A stretch of 64,000 bases of DNA from DATBLE01 sp963764565. GTDB taxonomy: Bacteria > Actinomycetota > Thermoleophilia > Gaiellales > Gaiellaceae. Numbering within the stretch: position 1 is the stretch's first letter; every line of letters begins with the position of its first letter. The stretch lies in NCBI GenBank assembly GCA_963764565.1, contig CAVXTD010000021.1:72411-136410 (forward strand), in the 5' to 3' direction. Below are positions 17,396-26,468 of the stretch, one piece after another. The notes under the pieces were generated by a model that saw only the letters and a list, made by a program, of their open reading frames with translations, was not told the DNA's origin and ran no database searches. The translations under genes and the position numbers were made by a program.

Positions 17396-18330
17396 CCACG
17401 CTCCCGCCGCTGCCCTTCCCCGAGTGGGAGCCGACGAAGGAGACGCTCCACCTCTGGGCGCAGATCGTCGGCAAGGTGAAGATGGCCTCGACGCCGCCGC
17501 GGAACCACTGGTGGCACGTGCCGCTGTATGCCGACGTGCGCGGCCTGACCACACGTCTGCTGCACGGCCCCGACGGCACGGGCTTCGAGATTCGCTTCGA
17601 CTTCGTCGAGCACCGGCTCGTCGTCGAGACGCCGTCCGCGACCGAGTCGTTCGCGCTCGCGGACGGGCTCACCGTCGCCGATTTCGACGCGCAGCTGCAC
17701 GCGGTGCTCGCCCGCCTCGGCCTCGACGTCGCGATCGTGGAGACGCCGTTCGGCGTGCCGATGAAGACGCCGTTCCCGGACGACCGCGAGCACGCCTCCT
17801 ACGACCGCGACGCGGTCGAGCGGTTCTGGCGCGTGCTCGACTGGAGCGCGAGCGTGCTCGAGGAGTTCAGCGGCTGGTTCTGCGGCAAGACGAGCCCGGT
17901 GCACCTCTTCTGGCACTCCTTCGACCTCGCGCTCACGCGGTTCAGCGGGCGGCGGGCTCCGGATCTGCCGGACGCCGACCCGGTGACGCGGGAGGCCTAC
18001 ACGCACGAGGTCGTCTCGTTCGGCTTCTGGGCGGGCGACCAGAACGTGCGCGAGCCGAGCTACTACTCGTACACGGCTCCGGAGCCGGACGGCCTGCGCG
18101 ACCGGGCGCTCCGCCCCGAGCAGGCCTTCTGGACCGAGCAGGGCGCCGGCTCGCTCGCGATCCTCCGCTACGAGGACGTGCGCACGGCCGCCGACCCGCG
18201 CTCGACGCTGCTGGCCTTCCTGGAGAGCGCCTACGAAGCGGGCGCCGACGCCGCCGGCTGGAATCGCGGAGAGCTCGCGTCGTCCGCGTGCCCCAAGCCT
18301 GCACAGCTGCTCGACCTGCTCTCGACGTGA
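17392..18330 (+). CDS. DUF5996 family protein
   Basis: 312 residues from ATG 17392, overlapping the UBP gene's stop. The N-terminal WAQIVGKVKMASTPPRNHWW and HVPLYADVRGLTT, the central FWHSFDLALTRFSGRRAP, and the C-terminal FGFWAGDQNVREPSYYSYT are the conserved blocks of DUF5996. The family's function is unknown; the histidines and the aromatic-rich pocket suggest an enzyme or ligand binder. Cytosolic. Confidence 0.82.
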   Translation: MTTLPPLPFPEWEPTKETLHLWAQIVGKVKMASTPPRNHWWHVPLYADVRGLTTRLLHGPDGTGFEIRFDFVEHRLVVETPSATESFALADGLTVADFDAQLHAVLARLGLDVAIVETPFGVPMKTPFPDDREHASYDRDAVERFWRVLDWSASVLEEFSGWFCGKTSPVHLFWHSFDLALTRFSGRRAPDLPDADPVTREAYTHEVVSFGFWAGDQNVREPSYYSYTAPEPDGLRDRALRPEQAFWTEQGAGSLAILRYEDVRTAADPRSTLLAFLESAYEAGADAAGWNRGELASSACPKPAQLLDLLST

Positions 18331-18399
18331 ACTGGGCGGGCGGCTGACGCTCGGCTAGGGTCCCGCAGGACGACGGACGGCAACAGCGAAAACCCCGGA

Positions 18400-19882
18400 A
18401 TGGCAAAGCCGCGCATCTCGGCTGGTCTGTCGCCGTCTTGGCTCGCATACGCGCGTTCTGTGGACCGCGGTCATTCTGGCCGTCGCGCTAACGACAGCCT
18501 CAGCAGCGGCATCGCCCCCGGCTGCCGCGTCGGCGTCGGCATCAGCAGCCTGTAAGCCGGCTCAGTATCGCGTCAAGCGCGGCGACACGCTCTACGCGCT
18601 CGCACTGCGATTCGGCACGACCGCGAAGGCGCTCGCACGGGCGAACTCACTCGATCCGGATGGGATTCTCCTCGCCGGGGCCGTCCTGAAGATCCCCCGT
18701 GCGGGATGCAAGACCGTCAAGGACGCCGCTACCGCCCGCAGCGGCCAGAGCCCACTCGTCGCCTCGCTCGACCAGGCGATCGCGGTGCCGGGGGTCTCGC
18801 GCGAGCGGACCGGCGTTGTCGTCGTCGACCTCGACGCGAACAGCGTGATCTTCGCCCTGAACCGGGAGCTCGCCCTCGAGCCGGCCTCGACCGAGAAGCT
18901 GTCCGTTGCGATCACCGCGCTTCAGCGGCTCGGCGGCGGCTTTCGCACGTACACCGACGTGCTCGGGCAGGGCTCCTTCGCCAGGGGAAGATGGCGAGGC
19001 GATCTCGTGCTCAAGGGCTACGGCGATCCGGCACTGACCACCGCCGGCCTCGACGGGCTCGCCCGAGCCGTGCGCAAGCGCGGGATCCAAACCATCACCG
19101 GCAGGGTGGTCGGCGACGAGTCCTACTTCGACGCCGTCCGCACCTGCCCCGGCTGGAAGCCCTCGTTCGCGAAGGACGAGTCGCCGCTTCTGTCCGCCCT
19201 CGTCGTCAACCGCGGCCTGTTCGACGGGCGTGCGACCGACTCCCCGGCGCTGGCCGCAGCGACCCTGTTCACGCGCGCGCTCCGCCGAGCCGGGATCGCC
19301 GTCTCCGGCGAGCCCGCCGTCGGCACTGCGCCCGCCGCCGCCCTTCGGCTCGCCCACCGGGCCTCGCCGCCGCTCACGAAGCTGCTCGCGCAGATGGACA
19401 CCTGGAGCGACAACTTCATCGCCGAGATGCTGCTCAAGCAGATCGGCGCGCGCCTGAGCGGGCGCGGCAGCACCGCCGCCGGCGCGGCAGTGGTCGGCGC
19501 CACCCTCTCGGCGCACGGCGTGCCCTTGACCGGCGTCCTGCTCGCCGACGGGTCGGGACTGTCGAGCCTCAACCGGCTGACGGCCCGGTCGCTGGCGGCA
19601 ATGCTCCAGACGATCTGGCACGAGCCGAAGCTGCGCCCGCTGCTGAGCTCATTTGCGGTCGCGGGCGCGACCGGAACGCTGCGCCACCGTCTGCTCGGCG
19701 TCTCGCGAAACACGCTCGTCCGCGGGAAGACCGGCACGACCGACAACTCGTCGGCGCTCGCCGGCTTCGTCGGCTCTCGGTTCGCCTTCGCCGTGCTCAG
19801 CAACGGCGCGCCGGTCGACTGGCAGGCCGCGCACGTCCTCCAGGACCGGGTCGCGATGGCGCTGCTCGGCGCCGTCACGTAG
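18400..19882 (+). CDS. LysM-fused D-alanyl-D-alanine carboxypeptidase (PBP4/S13 family, frameshift near N-terminus)
   Basis: An N-terminal hydrophobic segment (TRVLWTAVILAVALTTASA) looks like a signal peptide. It is followed by a LysM domain (YRVKRGDTLYALALRFGTTA) and then a peptidase S13 domain with SxxK in ASTEKLS, SxN in WSDNFIAEMLL and KTG in LVRGKTGTTDNSSALAGFVG. It trims or cuts peptidoglycan peptides outside the membrane; the LysM would hold it on glycan strands. ATG 18400 (MAKPRISAG) is the best start but is one base out of frame with the signal peptide, so an indel near 18,445 is likely. Confidence 0.82.
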
Positions 19883-20000
19883 CGTCGCGCCGGTGCCTCA
19901 CGCGATCAACGCGACCAGAGTGGCGTTCTCGCCGAGGCGCGGGTAGCGGGCACAGAGCTCGAATCGTGATCGCCTGAGCACGGACTCTACGCACGCGGGT
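19883..20000. other. Short intergenic region with a possible coding remnant
   Basis: No gene or hairpin is convincing here. The minus strand holds about 30 codons ending at a TGA (19900-19898) that look protein-like (FELCARYPRLGENATLVALI), perhaps the C-terminus of a lost gene. No start is visible. Confidence 0.2.
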
Positions 20001-20285
20001 TCAACGCGATGCGCCGAGACGACGCACGGCAGCCCGTAGCAGCATCGCCCAGGAGAGGAGGATGCCGGCGGCGCCGGCGGCGACGACCACGAGCGCGAGC
20101 ACGAGCAGACCGAGGAGAAGGACGAGGACCATCAGGACGAGGAGAAGCGGCGCGACAGCGATCGCCAGCAGCGGCGAGCGAGGCGCGATCGATCGGACTC
20201 GCCGCTGCGGGCCGATCAGAATCTGGGCGTAGATCCGCCGGCGGGCGGGCGAGGGACGTTGCAGCAATGGGTGCCGTGGCGCCAT
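20001..20285 (-). CDS. Small two-helix membrane protein, unknown
   Basis: 94 residues from ATG 20285, with GAGGA about 8 bases upstream. A basic N-terminus is followed by one long hydrophobic stretch (about 45-80, rich in Leu/Val/Ala) that can form two membrane helices, and a basic C-terminus. No motif is recognised. Its start region is divergent from the promoter of the large 20.5-36.3 kb operon, so the two share a control region. Confidence 0.5.
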   Translation of the reverse strand: MAPRHPLLQRPSPARRRIYAQILIGPQRRVRSIAPRSPLLAIAVAPLLLVLMVLVLLLGLLVLALVVVAAGAAGILLSWAMLLRAAVRRLGASR

Positions 20286-20308
20286 CACCGAATCCTCGCA
20301 GGTTCCTG

Positions 20309-20337
20309 TTGACACGATTTCCGGCTCGGCGTATGTT
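20309..20337 (+). promoter_or_regulatory. Strong sigma-A-type promoter of the five-gene operon
   Basis: TTGACA at 20309-20314 is a perfect -35 box. After exactly 17 bases comes TATGTT at 20332-20337 (four of six matches to TATAAT). This is the best consensus promoter noticed in the window. Transcription would start near 20,344 and give a leader of about 175 bases before the phosphatase gene. Confidence 0.75.
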
Positions 20338-20455
20338 CGCGCCCACACCAGAGACGGCGGTCTCGCCCGGACGGTCTCTCTCATCTGCGGCGGAGAGGCG
20401 GGCAGGTGCCGACCGAGCACCGCCTCTGTCGAAACGCCGCAACCCGAAGGGAGAC

Positions 20456-20527
20456 ATGAGGCAAGAAGACGCCGGGCGAGGCGCCGCCAGGCGCCGATTC
20501 ACCGTCGCCGGGGACGCCGGTGCCTGA
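20456..20527 (+). CDS. Putative leader ORF coupled to the phosphatase gene
   Basis: ATG at 20456 follows GAAGGGAGAC, a good ribosome site, and reads 23 codons, rich in Arg and Ala, to a TGA at 20525-20527. That TGA lies eight bases inside the next gene, whose GTG (20520) has no strong ribosome site of its own. Termination of the short frame could therefore deliver ribosomes to the large gene. The peptide resembles nothing known; its value may be only translational coupling. Confidence 0.4.
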   Translation: MRQEDAGRGAARRRFTVAGDAGA

Positions 20528-23120
20528 CCTGCCGCTCCTGCTCCTCGGACCGGTGCTGCGCCGCGTCGAGCCTCGCCATGCCTCGGTCTTCGTCGCGACG
20601 CACCAGCCGGCGAGCGTCCGCGTCGCGCTGTTCGACGGACAGGTCGACGCCACCGCGCCTCCACCGGAGCTCGCACACAACCAGACCCACACGACGCGGT
20701 TCGCGGCCGGGTTCCACGCAGTCGTCGTCACGGTCGACCTCGAAGACACCGCAGCGCTCCAGCCGGCGCACCTCTACTCCTACGACCTCCAGATCACGCC
20801 CGACGGCGGAACCGCGCAGTCGCTGAAGGACCTCGGCCTCCTTGCGGACTCGACCCTGGACGGATACGGCAAGGTCGATCCCGCGAAGCAAGAGGTCGAG
20901 GTCGATGCGATCGGGTACGCCGAGAACCGGCTCCCGTCGTTCGTGACGTGCCCGGCACAGCTCGAGGAGCTCGTCCTCGCGCACGCCTCGTGCCGCAAGC
21001 CGCACGGCAGCGGGCACCCGGCGCTGCGCAACCTCGACAGCCTCATCGACGACCTCGACGGCGCGATCGAGGGACGGCCGCACATGCTGTTCCTGACCGG
21101 CGACCAGATCTACGCCGACGATGTCGCGACGGCGCTGCTGCCCGGGCTGACCGCCCTCGGAATCGAGCTGCTCGGCGACGTCGAGCGGGTCCCGCCCCCC
21201 GTCCCCCACATTCCCGACCCGGGCGACGATCCCAACCTCCTCGTCAACCAGACCGTCCTCCCTGCCGGCTTTCGCCAGCGCGTGACGGGCCGCGCGGGCT
21301 TCACCTCCGATTGGGCCGCGAGCCATCTGATCGGCTTCGGCGAGTTCCTGGCGATGTACTGCGCCGCCTGGAATCCGGTGCTGTGGCCCGTGCTTGCCGT
21401 CGCCGACAGCAGCGACCCGGGCCTCCACGCCGACCTGCGCCAGCGGCTGTCCGACGACGCCGATCACGCGCCCGACGGAGCGCCGGTGGCGCTCGGCAGG
21501 CCGTCGCCGGACGCCCCCGCCGAGATCGTCACGCCGCTGTACGGCGGCACGCAGCCGGCGGCAGACGCCCTCCAGGAAGCGCGCCTGGAGTTCCTGGCCG
21601 CGAAGGACCTGCTCGACGAGTTCCGGCGTGAGGTGCCGCGGGTCCGGCGCCTGCTGGCCAACGTGCCGACGTACATGATCTGCGACGACCACGACGTCAC
21701 CGACGACTGGTTCATGACCGGCCGCATCCGCGGCGCCACGACCGGCAGCGACTTCGGCCGCGCGCTGATCCGCAACGCGCTCGCAGCTCACACCGTCTGC
21801 CAGGCGTGGGGGAACCTGCCACAGCGGTGGTCGACCGACGCCGACCGCCGGGCGCTGCTCGACGGCATCGCGGCCATGTTCCCCGACGGCTGGAACGGCG
21901 GGCTTCCGTCCGCGGCGGGCGCCGACGCCGTCGACCGCGTGCTCGGCCTGCACCCCGACGCCGAGCCGCTGCTGGACTTCTCGTTCAGCGTCGACGGGCC
22001 TCAGCATCGGGTGCGCGTTCTCGACACGCGAACTCGCCGCCAGTACGACACCCCCGACGCCTCCCCCGGCCTGCTCACGCAAGCCGCGCTCGACGCGCAG
22101 CTGCCGCTCGCGGACGACCTGCCCGAAGGCCACGTACTCGTCGTCGTCTCCCCGGCGCCGGTGTTCGGCCCGCCGCTCCTGACCGACATCGGCGGCCCGC
22201 TGCTCGTCAGCAAGCACGACGTGCTGAACATCGCCTGGTCGGAGAGCGAGCGAGCGCTGGAGCGCGACGTCACCGGCCTACAGCTCGGGTCGCCGGCGGG
22301 AAAGCAGTACTACGACGTCGAGCACTGGGCCGCGCACCCAGCGGCGTTCGAGCGGCTGCTCGACCGCCTCGCGCGGCACCCGCGCGTCGTCGTGCTCGGC
22401 GGCGACGTCCACTACGGAGGCGCCTACGCGATGGACTGGACCGGCGCCGGGCGCACGAGCCGGATCGTGCACTTCACGTCGAGCGCCGCGCGCAACGAGT
22501 GGACCGACAGCGCCGCGCACATCGGCTCCCCCGGGATCGTCCACAACCTGATCGCGCTGAACGGCATCGCCACCGGCCTCCAGAACATCGGCCTGCCGAT
22601 GACCCGCCTGGGCTGGAGCGCGACGCTGCCGCCCGTCGTGACCGGCCTCGACGGCGAGCCGCCCGCGACGCGGCTGCGCGTCCAGACCGGACCGGTGCTG
22701 CTCTCCGACGAGCACTTCCGTGCCCAGCACGCGCTGACCCGGGCGCCGGAGTGGCTCTGGCGGGCGGAGCCGATCGTCGACACGCGCGCGCCCGCCGACC
22801 GGCCGGCTGCGGCGCAGGTCGCCGAGCCGGCCGCCGACCTGCCCGACGACGGCGGCGCCGTACGTCAGTACGGCGATCTCGCAGCGATGCACGTGCAGGG
22901 TCTGCGCACGGCGGCCGTCGCGCGCGGCCTCCAGTTCCTCAACAACGTCGGCGTGATCACGTTCGCGACGGCCGCGGACGGGATCCACGTCAGCCAGGCG
23001 CTGCTCTCACTGCGCAACCGGCCCGACCCCAACGAGCACGGCGCCGCCTACATCGTCCACGAGACGCGCCTGGAGCCCGAACCGGTGCCGGTCCCGGCGA
23101 ACGTCGGGCCGGGAGCCTGA
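20520..23120 (+). CDS. PhoD-like metallophosphatase/phosphodiesterase (operon gene 1)
   Basis: 866 residues from GTG 20520. An N-terminal beta-sandwich like that of PhoD (about 5-105) precedes the metallophosphatase core. Metal-site motifs: FLTGDQIYADD (about 193-203), MICDDHDVTDDW (about 384-395) and VLGGDVHYGGAYAMDW (about 624-639); these match the Asp/Asn/His ligands of the alkaline phosphatase D superfamily. Long insertions between motifs make it much larger than the ~500-residue norm. There is no signal peptide or Tat motif, so unlike secreted PhoD it should stay in the cytosol. It opens a five-gene operon of otherwise unknown large proteins. Substrate unknown. Confidence 0.8.
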   Translation: MPDLPLLLLGPVLRRVEPRHASVFVATHQPASVRVALFDGQVDATAPPPELAHNQTHTTRFAAGFHAVVVTVDLEDTAALQPAHLYSYDLQITPDGGTAQSLKDLGLLADSTLDGYGKVDPAKQEVEVDAIGYAENRLPSFVTCPAQLEELVLAHASCRKPHGSGHPALRNLDSLIDDLDGAIEGRPHMLFLTGDQIYADDVATALLPGLTALGIELLGDVERVPPPVPHIPDPGDDPNLLVNQTVLPAGFRQRVTGRAGFTSDWAASHLIGFGEFLAMYCAAWNPVLWPVLAVADSSDPGLHADLRQRLSDDADHAPDGAPVALGRPSPDAPAEIVTPLYGGTQPAADALQEARLEFLAAKDLLDEFRREVPRVRRLLANVPTYMICDDHDVTDDWFMTGRIRGATTGSDFGRALIRNALAAHTVCQAWGNLPQRWSTDADRRALLDGIAAMFPDGWNGGLPSAAGADAVDRVLGLHPDAEPLLDFSFSVDGPQHRVRVLDTRTRRQYDTPDASPGLLTQAALDAQLPLADDLPEGHVLVVVSPAPVFGPPLLTDIGGPLLVSKHDVLNIAWSESERALERDVTGLQLGSPAGKQYYDVEHWAAHPAAFERLLDRLARHPRVVVLGGDVHYGGAYAMDWTGAGRTSRIVHFTSSAARNEWTDSAAHIGSPGIVHNLIALNGIATGLQNIGLPMTRLGWSATLPPVVTGLDGEPPATRLRVQTGPVLLSDEHFRAQHALTRAPEWLWRAEPIVDTRAPADRPAAAQVAEPAADLPDDGGAVRQYGDLAAMHVQGLRTAAVARGLQFLNNVGVITFATAADGIHVSQALLSLRNRPDPNEHGAAYIVHETRLEPEPVPVPANVGPGA

Positions 23121-23129
23121 GGATCTACC

Positions 23130-26100
23130 GTGGCGAATGACCTCCTGACCGAGCTCGTCGCCGGGCTCGCCGACCTCGGGCGCGAGATCGGCGTGCGCCT
23201 CGGCGACCCGGTCGCGCGCGAGGTGCTCATGGGGCAGGCCGGCCAGCCCGCCCCGGCCGGCGCGCCGCCCCCGTCCGCCGACACGGCGAACCTGCTCCAG
23301 GGGCTGCACGACCGGGCGCGCGCAGGCCAGGCCAGCGGCGACGCGAATGCGCTCGAGCTGCTCGCCGAGCTCTCGGAGGCGATGATCGCGCTCGTCGCCT
23401 ACGTGCAGCAGGCGATGTCGCTGCACAGCGCCGACGACGCCTGGAACCTCGTCGCGACGTACCTCGACGTCGTCGCGATCGACCGCATCCGCCGCCGCGA
23501 CCCGACCTGGGTCGCGCTGCTCCAGGCGCTGCACCTCGTGTCGGAGGACCGCCTGCTGGTCGCCGACCTGATCCGCGCACGCGAGAGCTGGGGGAGCTTC
23601 CTGCTCGGGCACCCCGCCGACGACGACGCGAAGGCCGACAACTGGTCGATCATCCTCGCGGCCGCGCTCGCGGGCGTGGGCGCGATCGTCCCTGTCGCGG
23701 ACGACCGGGGCCGGGCGTTCAACGTGCAGATGCTCTTCGGCTGGGACCCGGAGCCGGCGCCGACCCACCCGCACGCGACGCACGTCCTCCAGCGGATGGC
23801 GACCGTCGTCTTCACGCACCGCGACGGCCCGGTCGAGGAGCACGCGGGCATCTCCGCGGTCGTCGTGCCCCCGGCCGACGGCGGCTGGGGGATGTTCTTC
23901 GCGCTCGACCTCGGCACCGGCATCACCTTCCCGGTCAAGAAGCACCTCGAGCTCGTGCTGGAGGCGGACCTGCCGAACGCGTTCGACCTCTTCACCGGCT
24001 CGGACATCGTGCCCGGGTTCACGAACATCTCCGCAACCGGCGCGAGCGCGAAGATCGCGCTCCGGCGCAAGCAGGAGGCGGCGGACCACTGGACGATCGG
24101 ATCCGACGACAAGATCCATCTCGAGATCGGCACCTTCCAGCTGGGGCTCGAGTTGGGCGACCCGAGCCGGCTTCGCCTCGCGGTCGGCGACGGCGCGCTG
24201 GTGCTGCCCCGCGAGGCGATGGGCTTCCTCGGCTCGGTCCTGCCGAGCGACGGCGCGAAGTTCACCTTCGACGTCGACCTGACGATCGACGCTCGCGGCC
24301 GGCTGACCTTCGCCGGCGGAGCCGGGATGACGGTCACGGTCCCGGTGAACGAGTCGATCGGCGTGCTGACGGTGCGCAGCGTGACGATCGCGCTCGCGCT
24401 CGAGGACGGCCCGGGCGGGCCTGCCGCGTCGCTGAGCGCGACCGCCGCCTTCGGCGTCGCCTTCGGATCAGCATTCCGCGTCGTCGTCGACCGCATCGGC
24501 GCGAAGCTGGCGTGGACGCTCCCGTCCTCGCCGACGACCAACGGAGCGCCGGTCGTGCACGGCAACCTCGGCCCGGCCGGCGACCTCTCGCTCGACTTCG
24601 TCCCACCGCGCGGGATCGGCATCTCGCTGGACATCGGGCCGGTCAAGGGCGGCGGCTTCCTGTTCTTCGACCCGCCCCACCGGACGTACGGCGGCGTGCT
24701 CGAGGCGTCGCTCGCCCTCTGCGCCAAGGGGATCCAGATCAAGGCCGCCGGACTGCTGCGCGAGACCGACGACGGCTGGTCGTTCGTGCTCATCGTCTCG
24801 GCGGAGTTCGAGCCGGGAATCGAGATCTTCCTCGGCCTGACGCTCGACGGAGTCGGTGGGATGGTCGGGATCAACGTCTCCGTCGACCTGGGGAAGCTCC
24901 AGGCCGGCCTCCACGACGGCGCGATCGGCCGCCTGCTCTTCCCCGACGACCCGGTCGCGAACGCGCCGGCGATCATCGAGACGATGGCGGCGGTGTTCCC
25001 GTCGCGGCCCGGCGGCTGGGTGGCGGGGCCGATGCTGCAGCTCGGCTGGGGGCGGCCGAACTCGTTCGTCAAGCTCTCGGTCGCAGTCGTGCTGGCATTT
25101 CCGTCGCCGGCGCTGCTCGCGATCCTCGGGCGCTTCCGCCTCGCCGTTCCCAACCCCGACCTCGCGATCGTCGACGTCAAGGCCGACTTTCTCGGCGTGA
25201 TCTCGTTCGAAGAGCCGACGGTGTCGTTCGACGCCTCGCTCGTCGACAGCAGGCTCGCCGCCTTCGTGCTCACGGGCGACATGGCGATGCGGGCGAGCGC
25301 GCAGGGATTCCTCCTCTCGATCGGCGGGTTCAATCCGGCCTTCACGCCGCCGCAGCCGGTGCCGGCGCTGCGGCGCCTCGCGATCGACATCTCCGCGAAC
25401 CCGATCACGAAGATCCGCGCCGAGGCCTACCTCGCGGTCACCTCGAACACGTTCCAGGTCGGCCTCCACGCCTCGCTCGACATCGACGCGGGGCCGGCGT
25501 CGATCCACGGCTGGCTCGACTTCGACGCGCTCGTGCAGTGGGAGCCGAAGTTCCACTTCTCGATCCACATGGACATCGGCCTCGAGCTTCGCGTCGGCGG
25601 CACGTCGGTCGCCGGAGTGTCGGTCGATCTCCTGCTCGAGGGCCCCGGCCCCTGGCACGCGAAGGGGAGGGCGAGCCTGCACTTCCTGTTCTTCACCGTG
25701 CACGCCGGCTTCGAGGTGACGTGGGGCGAGATCGAGGCGGCCGACACGCCGCCCGAGATCGACGTCCCGGCGCAGGTGGCGGCGGCGCTACGGGAGCCAG
25801 GCGCGTGGACGGCGGTTGCGCCCGACGGCGACGCACTCGTTACCTTCCGGACGGTCCAGCGGCAGGAGATCGGCGTCCACCCGTACGGACAGCTGAGCGT
25901 GCGCCAGCAGGCGGTCCCGCTCGGGATCCCGGTGACGCGAGTCGGCCGCAGCCACGTGAAGGGCGGGACCGCGACCGTGACGGTGTCGCCGATCGCGGGC
26001 GCACCGGCCTCGGCCCCGACGATGGGCCAGTTCGCGAGCGCGCAGTTCCAGGACCTGAGCGACGACGAGAAGCTCTCCCGTCCGTCGTTCGAGTCGTTCC

Positions 26101-26468
26101 AGGACGGCGTCGCTTTCGGCGCCGGCGCAACCGTCCGCTCGGCGCCTCAGCAGAGCACACCGACGTACGAGACGGTCTTCATCCCGGACTTGCAGCGGCG
26201 GACCGACAAGCTGCACGAGCTCCTCTTCCTGCACGCGCTCGACGTCGGGGCGATCGCACGCTCCGGACTGCACACGGCAAGGCTGTTCGACGGTCCCGAC
26301 CAGCGCGTGCACGTGGCGGACACGACCTACCGCGTTGCCTCCGCCGAGACGCTCGCGACCTCGACCGCTGCGCCCGCAGCCTTCGGCTCGGCGACCGCGG
26401 CGTACGCGGCGGCGACTGCCGCCGGCGGACGCCTCGTCGTGGTCGAGGCTCACGAGGTGGCGGTCTGA
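23130..26468 (+). CDS. Large beta-rich protein, resembling DUF6603 proteins (operon gene 2)
   Basis: 1112 residues from GTG 23130, with GAGGA before it. Residues 1-200 are helical and hydrophilic. From about 200 to 880 there are alternating beta strands with repeated short blocks such as GGGFLFFDPPHRTYGGVLEA and LGLTLDGVGGMVGINVSVDL, in a pattern suggesting a very long beta-sheet or beta-barrel-like body. The tail (880-1112) is more polar. I think the central part belongs with DUF6603 proteins but cannot confirm this. There are no signal peptide or membrane helices. It is ten bases after the phosphatase and overlaps the next start (TGATG). Confidence 0.6.
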   Translation: MANDLLTELVAGLADLGREIGVRLGDPVAREVLMGQAGQPAPAGAPPPSADTANLLQGLHDRARAGQASGDANALELLAELSEAMIALVAYVQQAMSLHSADDAWNLVATYLDVVAIDRIRRRDPTWVALLQALHLVSEDRLLVADLIRARESWGSFLLGHPADDDAKADNWSIILAAALAGVGAIVPVADDRGRAFNVQMLFGWDPEPAPTHPHATHVLQRMATVVFTHRDGPVEEHAGISAVVVPPADGGWGMFFALDLGTGITFPVKKHLELVLEADLPNAFDLFTGSDIVPGFTNISATGASAKIALRRKQEAADHWTIGSDDKIHLEIGTFQLGLELGDPSRLRLAVGDGALVLPREAMGFLGSVLPSDGAKFTFDVDLTIDARGRLTFAGGAGMTVTVPVNESIGVLTVRSVTIALALEDGPGGPAASLSATAAFGVAFGSAFRVVVDRIGAKLAWTLPSSPTTNGAPVVHGNLGPAGDLSLDFVPPRGIGISLDIGPVKGGGFLFFDPPHRTYGGVLEASLALCAKGIQIKAAGLLRETDDGWSFVLIVSAEFEPGIEIFLGLTLDGVGGMVGINVSVDLGKLQAGLHDGAIGRLLFPDDPVANAPAIIETMAAVFPSRPGGWVAGPMLQLGWGRPNSFVKLSVAVVLAFPSPALLAILGRFRLAVPNPDLAIVDVKADFLGVISFEEPTVSFDASLVDSRLAAFVLTGDMAMRASAQGFLLSIGGFNPAFTPPQPVPALRRLAIDISANPITKIRAEAYLAVTSNTFQVGLHASLDIDAGPASIHGWLDFDALVQWEPKFHFSIHMDIGLELRVGGTSVAGVSVDLLLEGPGPWHAKGRASLHFLFFTVHAGFEVTWGEIEAADTPPEIDVPAQVAAALREPGAWTAVAPDGDALVTFRTVQRQEIGVHPYGQLSVRQQAVPLGIPVTRVGRSHVKGGTATVTVSPIAGAPASAPTMGQFASAQFQDLSDDEKLSRPSFESFQDGVAFGAGATVRSAPQQSTPTYETVFIPDLQRRTDKLHELLFLHALDVGAIARSGLHTARLFDGPDQRVHVADTTYRVASAETLATSTAAPAAFGSATAAYAAATAAGGRLVVVEAHEVAV

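Noticed and set aside
20333..20527. A 65-codon frame starting at ATG 20333
   Set aside because: The ATG lies inside the -10 box of the promoter, so it would not be on the transcript. The shorter frame from 20456 has the ribosome site.
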